From an uncultured Desulfuromonadales bacterium (GTDB lineage Bacteria > Desulfobacterota > Desulfuromonadia > Desulfuromonadales > Geopsychrobacteraceae), in NCBI GenBank assembly GCA_947259685.1, contig CAMYNC010000187.1, forward strand, positions 1-6,387: DNA of 6,387 nt. The letters run 5' to 3'. The stretch's first letter is position 1. Every line of letters begins with the position of its first letter. Positions 1 to 4,350 of this stretch are shown piece after piece. Both the position numbers and the translations under genes were made by a program. The notes under the pieces are model-generated. The model ran no database searches, was not told the DNA's origin, and saw nothing but the letters and a program-made list of their open reading frames with translations.

Positions 1-2
1 AA

Positions 3-77
3 AATGTATCGGCTGACGAAATTAAGCTACAAACTTCTCGCGAAAATGACTTGGCGAGACAAACCCGAGAGGTATGA
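3..77 (+). CDS. Possible C-terminal tail of an unidentified protein (cut by window edge)
   Basis: The third plus-strand frame is open from the left edge to a TGA at 75-77 and would give 24 residues ending in LARQTREV. The peptide is hydrophilic and looks helical, as real protein tails often do, but it is too short to assign to a family. A second plus frame is also open from the edge to a TGA at 91-93, so the choice of frame is uncertain. I could not identify it. Confidence 0.18.
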   Translation, partial: NVSADEIKLQTSRENDLARQTREV

Positions 78-214
78 GCTATGCGCTCACTGATTCAGGT
101 TCCTACCATTGCGTTAGACAAAGGACGGATTCCGACAGCTCCTACCAGATCATGGGCTTTTTTCGGAATAAGGTATTAATTTGCCGACAAAACTTACTAC
201 ATTACAGACAAGTA

Positions 215-246
215 AACGGCCAGCTCGAATTTACGGGCTGGCCGTT
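215..246 (-). terminator. Strong hairpin downstream of the VKOR-thioredoxin gene
   Basis: Positions 215-224 (AACGGCCAGC) pair perfectly with 237-246 (GCTGGCCGTT). The stem extends through 225-227 and 234-236 with one G-U pair, closing on the six-base loop 228-233, for about 13 pairs. It begins about 77 bases after the TAG of the minus-strand VKOR fusion, so it is a reasonable end for that transcript. The T-run is poor on both strands, so it may act as an inefficient terminator or as a 3'-end stabilising structure. Confidence 0.5.
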
Positions 247-322
247 CCTATTACAGGTAAACATGGAGGTGAGCAGTGACTTTCTGGTTGAACATTTCCA
301 TAAGCCACCCCGGTTGACGATC

Positions 323-1258
323 CTATTTTTCCATGGAGTACCCCGAAAGAGCAGCCAGCCGGTCGGGCCTGAGTTTCCCTTTATACTTCTTCCCCCCGAT
401 GAACCATGTTGGATAGGAGTTGATATTGTTTATCCTGCATTCCGCTGACTTTGGCGTCCCTCGGCCTCCGGGCGTGCATTCTACATAAGGGAGCAGTCTG
501 GCTGATGACTCGAACAGAAACTTCTGTTCCTCGCATGCCGGTCACCAGAATGCGCCGTAAAAAACGGCATTTTCCTCAGTAAGATGAATAGCCAGTCCCT
601 TCAGGTAGGGATCTTCCTGTCCGGCCGCAGGATCAAATATACCGCTGTAGTGAAGATGCATTCCCCCAATGATTATCAGTGCCACTACTGCCGTCCCACT
701 CGCCCAGGTAGTAAACTTGAAATTCGTCATCCCCTCGGGCCGCTGAGCAATTATTACTCCGAAAGTGACAATCATGATTGAAAGCGAAACGAGACAATAG
801 GGGCAAAGGGCGTCAATTACAAAGTGAGATACCGAAGTGAGATAAACACTGTAGCCCACTCCCACCAAAGAAACGACCCAGGCTGATTTCCAATGCCGCT
901 CAGGACTGCGGACTTTGAAACCAATAAAGGCCAGTGCAGAGTAGGTCAGGAACCCCCAAAATGCCGTCGGCATGCCAAGGAAGGTCCCCCACCGACTTTG
1001 CTGGACGATATCACATGAGCTTCCTTCGGCACAGTACAGGGGGGCTTCCCCAAGCCATACGGTAATAGCCAGATACAGGGTCAACACCATCCCGGCTCCG
1101 CCTAGTGCAGTCACGGGCCCGTTGGGATGCGTCCTTTTTTTCAACACCGGCAGTCGTTTCTTTTTTCTCTGTTTCACAGACCGTTCACGTGTTGATGTTT
1201 CTTGCTGCGGAGAAGCCTTCTCCGTGGAGGACTGCTGTCGATTCTTTTTTTTACTCAA
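323..1258 (-). CDS. VKOR-thioredoxin fusion, predicted selenoprotein (in-frame TGA at 544-542 read as Sec)
   Basis: Membrane vitamin K epoxide reductase homologue fused to a periplasmic thioredoxin-like domain. Bacterial relatives oxidise partner proteins and pass the electrons to quinone, a DsbB-like role with a built-in DsbA-like partner. Counting from TTG 1258 (311 aa including Sec): a Lys/Arg-rich cytoplasmic tail (about 1-45); a first membrane segment (about 50-69); loop cysteines C76 and C82; further membrane segments; the CPYC active site C152/C155 after VIDAL; and a last membrane segment (about 188-199). The sequence GLAIHLTEENAVFYGAFW then leads into TGA-P-A-C. The frame continues with EEQKFLF, YVEC (C261), SAEC (C274), the cis-Pro motif YPTW, and ALSGY, and stops at TAG 325-323. 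All of these match the thioredoxin domain of cyanobacterial-type VKOR fusions, including the extra cysteine pair 13 residues apart. The TGA replaces the attacking cysteine (residue 239). Start chosen: TTG 1258, with AGAGG at 1272-1268. A TTG at 1285 would add 9 residues but has a weak ribosome site. Alternative: a pseudogene created by TGC to TGA, which the SECIS-like hairpin argues against. Confidence 0.88.
512..529 (-). promoter_or_regulatory. Candidate bacterial SECIS hairpin just after the TGA
   Basis: Read on the minus strand, GAACAG and CTGTTC pair perfectly around AAGTTT. The stem can close one more A-U pair to leave an AGUU loop. The apical GU falls at bases 21-22 after the TGA. In E. 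coli fdhF the loop GU recognised by SelB is at bases 20-21. Bacterial SECIS elements lie inside the coding region and direct SelB with Sec-tRNA to the UGA. The encoded residues (EEQKFLFE) also fit the protein family, so the hairpin and the protein are compatible. No folding energy was computed. Confidence 0.72.
542..544 (-). other. TGA codon, predicted selenocysteine recoding site
   Basis: The codon follows GAFW and precedes Pro-Ala-Cys, so it sits on the first cysteine of the thioredoxin CxxC motif. Coding similarity to the family is uninterrupted on both sides, with no frame change. Ending translation here would remove the whole thioredoxin domain except its first strand. Sec in place of the nucleophilic cysteine is a well-known pattern among redox selenoproteins. 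Confidence 0.85.
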
Positions 1259-1487
1259 TGCTGTGATCCTCTGAATTAATATCAAGGGTTGTTTGTTCAG
1301 AGCCTTTATTGTTTTGCCTCTTCAAATAAACACATTCTACCTGGCTTCTCTAAAGGGCACCTCTGGTGAAGATCATCCCAATTTGAAAGCTACACAGTTC
1401 TAGACTTCACTTTACCGTTAAGGGTTATATGTTTTGGAGATAGTATTATTGGATATGTCAGGCCTGGTCGAGAGGGATACCACCCTT

Positions 1488-1516
1488 TTGCAACTGCGTA
1501 TTCGCTCCCGTACAAA
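1488..1516 (+). promoter_or_regulatory. Weak sigma-70-like promoter for a possible small RNA
   Basis: TTGCAA (1488-1493) and TACAAA (1511-1516) are separated by 17 bases, each matching 4 of 6 consensus positions. Transcription from about 1523 would end at the terminator at 1587-1616 and give an RNA of roughly 95 nt. The promoter match alone is weak. The support comes from its position upstream of an otherwise unexplained terminator. Confidence 0.25.
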
Positions 1517-1586
1517 TTTGAGTGCTTCAAAAGGGGTACAGGGAGGAGAAAATGTCCTATAAATCACCATTTCCAGCACATCAGAG

Positions 1587-1616
1587 AGCCCAATCGGAAA
1601 TTTCGGTTGGGCTTTT
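1587..1616 (+). terminator. Rho-independent terminator, plus strand
   Basis: AGCCCAA (1587-1593) pairs with TTGGGCT (1607-1613). The stem continues inward through wobble and A-T pairs to a tight loop, and four T's follow at 1613-1616. No plus-strand gene precedes it, so it either ends a small RNA or is left from a lost gene. On the minus strand it lies after the antitoxin remnant but lacks a T-run there. Confidence 0.65.
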
Positions 1617-1689
1617 CCTGAAAGTTGTTCTGAAATACGGGATCCTGCTTAGCCTAGGGATTTAAAGAACACTCATGGCAGGCTCGTAG

Positions 1690-1767
1690 TCAAATTCGCG
1701 GTGCCTTAGACTCCATCTTTAATACCATCTCCTCGAAGCTCATATCAAAGGTTGGCCAGATATGCAG
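1690..1767 (-). pseudogene. Untranslated remnant of the antitoxin C-terminal tail
   Basis: This continues in frame after the amber codon of the antitoxin, with 25 sense codons and then TGA. The segment SFEEMVLKME resembles the tail of Phd/YefM antitoxins. Adding it brings the protein to about 94 residues, a normal length for the family. Confidence 0.5.
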
Positions 1768-1974
1768 CTACCCGGTCATTGGGCCAGCACGCATAAATGC
1801 TTTTTCTTCCTCGGCCTGTTCGTAATCCTCAAGCGACTGCATAACAGCAACGCCACGTCCTCGACTAGTCAGAAGAACTGGGCGGTGGGACTCACTGGTG
1901 TGTCGCACTACTTTGCCTGGATTTTCTTTGATGTCTGTCAGTGGAACGACATCTTCGGAAAATTTTACGTTCAT
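1768..1974 (-). CDS. Phd/YefM-family antitoxin, C-terminally truncated, no toxin partner
   Basis: Small DNA-binding antitoxin of a type II toxin-antitoxin pair. In this family the N-terminal half forms a dimeric DNA-binding fold that represses its own promoter, and the flexible C-terminal half wraps around the toxin. The 68-residue product begins MNVKFSEDVVPLTDIKENPG and contains RPVLLTSRGRGVAVMQSLEDYEQAEEE, the typical antitoxin core. The ATG at 1974 has a full AGGAGG (1988-1983) eight bases upstream, so this start is secure. The frame ends at TAG (1770-1768), just after KAFMRAG. Beyond it the same frame continues to TGA at 1692-1690 and reads FDMSFEEMVLKME, which resembles the toxin-binding tail. 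The gene therefore looks like a roughly 94-codon antitoxin with an amber mutation. The toxin normally found next to it is missing. DNA binding may survive while toxin neutralisation is probably lost. Confidence 0.8.
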   Translation of the reverse strand: MNVKFSEDVVPLTDIKENPGKVVRHTSESHRPVLLTSRGRGVAVMQSLEDYEQAEEEKAFMRAGPMTG

Positions 1975-1982
1975 ATCCACAA

Positions 1983-1988
1983 CCTCCT
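1983..1988 (-). promoter_or_regulatory. Ribosome binding site of the antitoxin
   Basis: A perfect AGGAGG on the minus strand lies eight bases before the ATG at 1974. It rules out the longer reading from 2019, whose extra residues are hydrophobic and unlike the family. Confidence 0.8.
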
Positions 1989-1997
1989 TTAACACAT

Positions 1998-2026
1998 GGA
2001 ATAGTACCAGAAAAAGCACCTGTCAA
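1998..2026 (-). promoter_or_regulatory. Promoter of the antitoxin gene
   Basis: On the minus strand a perfect TTGACA (2026-2021) is followed after 17 bases by TATTCC (2003-1998), which matches 3 of 6 -10 positions including the leading TAT. The AGGAGG and ATG of the antitoxin lie just downstream. Antitoxins of this family usually repress their own promoter, but I see no clear palindromic operator here. Confidence 0.55.
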
Positions 2027-2123
2027 GAGCACCAGAGAAAAGGACCGTTCATCTCTCTGATGGAAATAGTAGCCCAGGACTCTTTCCAGCAAATTTTGTC
2101 TGGTTAATGCAGCAAAAAAAGAT

Positions 2124-2151
2124 TGGCCCATGATCTGGTAATCATGGGCCA
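2124..2151 (-). terminator. Strong rho-independent terminator, minus strand
   Basis: TGGCCCATGAT (2124-2134) pairs perfectly with ATCATGGGCCA (2141-2151) around a six-base loop. On the minus strand a run of seven T's follows, seen as AAAAAAA at 2114-2120 on the plus strand. It would stop minus-strand transcription before the antitoxin promoter, yet no minus-strand gene is visible upstream of it. Confidence 0.8.
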
Positions 2152-2467
2152 TTCGCGTGTTTATCGGGGTGACTTGTGAGACATTCCGGCTGGCAGCCTG
2201 CCGCAAATTCCTGCATTGTAGATTATTACCGCAGCTTGGCAATTGATCTAGTAACAAGTAGAAAACATTGCTGAACCTGAATTGCTGGTTATTGCTGTAA
2301 GCCCTTGGAAGTTTTTAGTCGCCATTTTACGTAACCATCCAATTTTTACACCTTTTCTAATTTTATGACCTGATGTGAAGGTCTGCCGTGGTTGACTTGT
2401 TCTACTTGTTGGCGCAAACTTTCGATCGTTTTACCTATTGCATATCTATGATTTCCGAGGAGTTGAC

Positions 2468-3331
2468 ATGACCGAGGACAAGAGCAGGTTCGTCTATTCG
2501 ATCTTCTGGAACTGCGGCCTGATCACCATCGGCTCATTGATTCAGGCGATTGCGCTTAAAGCGGTTGCCATTCCGCACAATTTCGTTCCAGGCGGACTGT
2601 TCGGGGTCGGCTCGCTGATCTACTATCAGACCGGCTGGCTCGATCCGAGCCTGCTCTACCTGTTACTGAATATCCCGATGTTTATTCTCGGCTATATCTA
2701 TATCTCGCGTCGGTTCCTCTGTTTCAGTGCCCTGGCGATGATGTTGATCACCGTCTTTTACCAGCTGATCGAGTTTCAGATCGCGATCAGCAGTCAACTC
2801 TATGCCGCCTTGGTGTTCGGTGTGCTTCTCGGCGTTGGTGCCGGGATGGTGCTTCGCTCGCTCGGCTCCAATGGCGGCTTGGACGTTGTTGCAGTCATTC
2901 TTAACCAGAAATTCAACATCGGCCTCGGAAAAGTTTATTTCTTCTTCAATCTCGTGCTCTTCTCGCTCAGTTTTGCCAGCCTCGACAATGACCTGGTGAT
3001 CGCATCGATGATTGCCGTGTTCCTCTGCTCTGTTTCAATCGACTATTGCCTGTCGATGTTTAATCAGCGCAAGTTGACTTTTATTGTTTCTGCCCGTCCG
3101 GAAGAGATTGCCGACCAGATCATGACACATCTGAAAATTGGCACGACCATGCTGCCCGCAGTCGGTGCCTATCGTAAGGAGCCGCGCACTGTGCTTATGG
3201 TCGTGATTAACAATATTCAGCTGAAGCGGTTGGAGGAGTTGGTTTTTACCACCGACAACCATGCCTTGTTTATCGTTGAAAACACCTTCAACGTTATGGG
3301 TTCGACGTTTTCACGCCGAAAGATCTACTGA
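2468..3331 (+). CDS. YitT-family membrane protein (DUF161 plus DUF2179)
   Basis: Integral membrane protein of 287 residues with the two-part layout of the YitT family. The hydrophobic N-terminal region (about 10-205) has several membrane segments and family features: the small-residue motif FVPGGLFGVGSLIYY (about 39-53), LLLNIPMFILG, and a second glycine-rich segment LGVGAGMVLRSLGSNGG. The soluble C-terminal domain (about 210-287) carries GTTMLPAVGAYRKEPRTVL, VVINNIQLKRLEELV and FIVENTFNVMGSTF, the DUF2179 pattern that probably binds a small ligand in the cytoplasm. The transported substrate or role of this family is not established. The ATG at 2468 has GAGGAG (2457-2462) five bases upstream. 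A TTG ten codons earlier is less likely. Length is normal for the family and the frame is intact. It reads away from the antitoxin, and an IS110 remnant follows. Confidence 0.88.
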   Translation: MTEDKSRFVYSIFWNCGLITIGSLIQAIALKAVAIPHNFVPGGLFGVGSLIYYQTGWLDPSLLYLLLNIPMFILGYIYISRRFLCFSALAMMLITVFYQLIEFQIAISSQLYAALVFGVLLGVGAGMVLRSLGSNGGLDVVAVILNQKFNIGLGKVYFFFNLVLFSLSFASLDNDLVIASMIAVFLCSVSIDYCLSMFNQRKLTFIVSARPEEIADQIMTHLKIGTTMLPAVGAYRKEPRTVLMVVINNIQLKRLEELVFTTDNHALFIVENTFNVMGSTFSRRKIY

Positions 3332-3344
3332 TGTGCGCCAGCCT

Positions 3345-3515
3345 TTAAGGGAGCAGTTTTTGCTGGTCGAATACGATTTCAACTCCAACCCGCTGAACCC
3401 CGAAAATGTTTGAATGAATAAGTAGCCAAGGCGGAAGCCTCCCAGTGGCAGACTGCTCATAATGAGCGGAGGGCCGAATAAATCGCCCTCAGTCAGACCA
3501 GCAGAGGAGGCTTCC
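3345..3515 (+). mobile_element. Left-end noncoding region of an IS110-family remnant, possible bridge RNA locus
   Basis: This region lies between the YitT-family stop and the transposase fragment and is rich in secondary structure. GGAAGCCTCC (3433-3442) pairs with GGAGGCTTCC (3506-3515). Nested inside are CTGCTC/GAGCGG around ATAAT and GAGGGC/GCCCTC around a ten-base loop. The right outer arm contains the ribosome site of the transposase, so folding could hide it. In IS110-group elements the noncoding left end encodes the bridge RNA that guides the recombinase to donor and target. The assignment as a bridge RNA is inferred from position. The outer boundary is not determined. Confidence 0.4.
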
Positions 3516-3644
3516 ATGGAAAGTATTAACTACATCAGGTTAGACGTCCACAAGAAAACTATCGCTTTTTGCATCAAGACCGTGGCTGGCAGGACGGTTC
3601 AGCACGGGGCTATCAAGTCAGAACGCCAGGCACTACCGTCTTAG
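3516..3644 (+). pseudogene. IS110-family transposase, N-terminal fragment
   Basis: The 42-residue frame starts at ATG 3516, with AGGAGG five bases upstream. It reads YIRLDVHKKTIAFCIKT, the first beta-strand motif of IS110/IS1111-family DEDD recombinases, including the first catalytic aspartate (D10). An intact protein would be some 300-400 residues, with three further acidic residues and a C-terminal serine-containing domain. Here it ends at TAG 3642-3644 and no further transposase sequence follows, so the element is a deletion remnant and cannot move by itself. The usual glycine before LDVH is replaced by arginine. Confidence 0.75.
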
Positions 3645-3717
3645 AAGCGCTCCACATTGAATTATGAGTCTGGGAGCAGCCCTGATCGTGCATGTCCTGA
3701 ATGTCGCTCCATCCAGT

Positions 3718-3755
3718 AAAAACGGCACACCCGAAATCTCGGAGGGGCCGTTTTT
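3718..3755 (+). terminator. Bidirectional-type rho-independent terminator
   Basis: AAAAACGGC (3718-3726) pairs with GCCGTTTTT (3747-3755), and an inner CCGA/TCGG stem lies between them. It has a T-run on the plus strand and a matching A-run that would serve the minus strand. It separates the IS110 remnant region from the DUF2750-type gene. Confidence 0.75.
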
Positions 3756-3776
3756 CTATCTCTTTAGGAAGTGATG

Positions 3777-3782
3777 TATAAT
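3777..3782 (+). promoter_or_regulatory. Perfect -10 box upstream of the DUF2750-type gene
   Basis: TATAAT at 3777-3782 directly follows the terminator and lies about 92 bases before the ATG at 3874. The -35 region overlaps the end of the terminator T-run and is poor (TTCTAT at 17-base spacing), so the promoter is supported mainly by its -10 box and position. Confidence 0.5.
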
Positions 3783-3873
3783 AGTCCTTACACGTACCCT
3801 GTTCCGCCCCAGCGCCGTGGTGCATGGTGAAAAACTCATCAATAGCTTTTGACGGTTAAGGAGCTAAAAGATT

Positions 3874-4227
3874 ATGGCGATCGAGTATATAGGTGAGAAG
3901 GTTTTTCATGAAGAGATCATTGCCAGTGGTCAGGTCTGGGTGGCAAGGAGTGTTCATAAGAATATTTACGCTATGGAGCTTGATCGGACCGGCTATTCAT
4001 TGCCGGTCTGGTCAACCAGCGAACGGGTCGACGATTATCTGCAAAATGCCAGATTGATCGGTCCCAAATATGAGCCGCATGCTGTTTCTCTGAAGGAGTT
4101 CAGCGACGCCTGGCTCTCTGATAAGATGATGGCGATTACCGAGTTGCTGATTAATCCGGATGGCAAAACCACGCGGATGCTTGCATTGTATCCGGATGAA
4201 TTTCAGGCCTCGCAGGTCGTTCATTAG
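3874..4227 (+). CDS. DUF2750-type small protein, function unknown
   Basis: Soluble protein of 117 residues without signal peptide or membrane segment. It has the order of motifs typical of DUF2750: an early VWVAR strand (about 21-25), LPVWSTSERVDDYL (about 43-56), YEPHAVSLKEFSDAWL (about 67-82), and a final segment with INPDGKTTRMLALYPDEFQ. The family has no established biochemical role. The ATG has AAGGAG (3858-3863) ten bases upstream and a TATAAT further up, so it is probably transcribed alone. It ends at TAG 4225-4227, convergent with the radical SAM gene, with a large hairpin between them. The family assignment comes from recall of the motif pattern. Confidence 0.7.
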   Translation: MAIEYIGEKVFHEEIIASGQVWVARSVHKNIYAMELDRTGYSLPVWSTSERVDDYLQNARLIGPKYEPHAVSLKEFSDAWLSDKMMAITELLINPDGKTTRMLALYPDEFQASQVVH

Positions 4228-4246
4228 TTTGGAATGAAGAAAAGAA

Positions 4247-4326
4247 TTCACCACGGAGAAAATACTGTACGGAGAGAGAGGGTTCCGCGTTGCCAGTAAG
4301 CGAAGGGTTCCGTTCTCCGTGGTGAA
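4247..4326. repeat. Intergenic inverted repeat with internal direct repeats, between convergent genes
   Basis: The 14-base arms TTCACCACGGAGAA (4247-4260) and TTCTCCGTGGTGAA (4313-4326) are perfectly complementary. Between them are two copies of AGGGTTCCG (4279-4287 and 4304-4312) and a second ACGGAGAG. Arms of the CCACGGAGAA type are familiar from dispersed intergenic repeats in Geobacter-like genomes, so this is probably one copy of such a family. Its position between two converging genes would also suit a shared transcription end. Confidence 0.7.
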
Positions 4327-4350
4327 ATTGAAAATCTCAATTTTATAAAG

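Larger units (their letters stand above)
1286..1689. other. Noncoding stretch between the VKOR gene and the antitoxin remnant
   Basis: No recognisable protein is encoded here on either strand. The left part should hold the VKOR promoter on the minus strand, but I see no convincing -35/-10 pair. The right part holds a plus-strand terminator at 1587-1616 and a weak promoter-like pair at 1488-1516, described separately. The toxin partner expected downstream of the minus-strand antitoxin is absent. Confidence 0.6.
1975..2467. other. Intergenic stretch between the antitoxin and YitT-family genes
   Basis: The two genes diverge here. The left part holds the antitoxin promoter (1998-2026) and a minus-strand terminator (2124-2151). 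From 2160 to 2450 I see no gene, although the yitT-like promoter must lie here. TTGACT at 2393-2398 is the best -35 candidate, with no good -10 at the usual distance. Confidence 0.5.

Noticed and set aside
74..448. 124-codon plus-strand open frame
   Set aside because: It runs antisense through the thioredoxin domain of the VKOR fusion, has no ribosome site and no recognisable protein features. The antisense openness is a by-product of the real gene.
972..1274. 100-codon plus-strand open frame
   Set aside because: It is wholly antisense to the VKOR membrane domain, and its phenylalanine-rich end merely reflects the lysine codons of the opposite strand.
1552..1665. 37-codon plus-strand frame starting after GGAGGAGAAA
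   Set aside because: The terminator hairpin at 1587-1616 lies inside it, so most transcripts would end before the frame does. The peptide matches nothing I know.
1768..1770. Reading the antitoxin TAG as pyrrolysine
   Set aside because: Nothing in the window suggests a pyrrolysine system, and antitoxins are not known to use it. A nonsense mutation is simpler.
1892..2257. 121-codon minus-strand frame
   Set aside because: It overlaps the antitoxin in another frame and reads through the terminator hairpin and the antitoxin promoter. No protein features.
2253..2410. 11-bp inverted repeat AACAAGTAGAA / TTCTACTTGTT
   Set aside because: Matches of this length are expected by chance in a window of this size, and no transposon features lie between the arms.
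2342..2467. Minus-strand open stretch ending in HQVIKLEKV
   Set aside because: It is short, has no start of its own, overlaps the YitT-family start, and cannot be tied to a family. Probably chance.
3311..3517. 68-codon minus-strand frame
   Set aside because: It lies in the structured noncoding left end of the IS110 remnant, overlaps the end of the YitT-family gene, and shows no protein-like pattern.
3348..3680. Repeated GGGAGCAG words (also at 490) as attachment-site repeats
   Set aside because: The shared words are only 8-11 bases, one copy is inside the VKOR coding region, and no integrase or tRNA gene is present.
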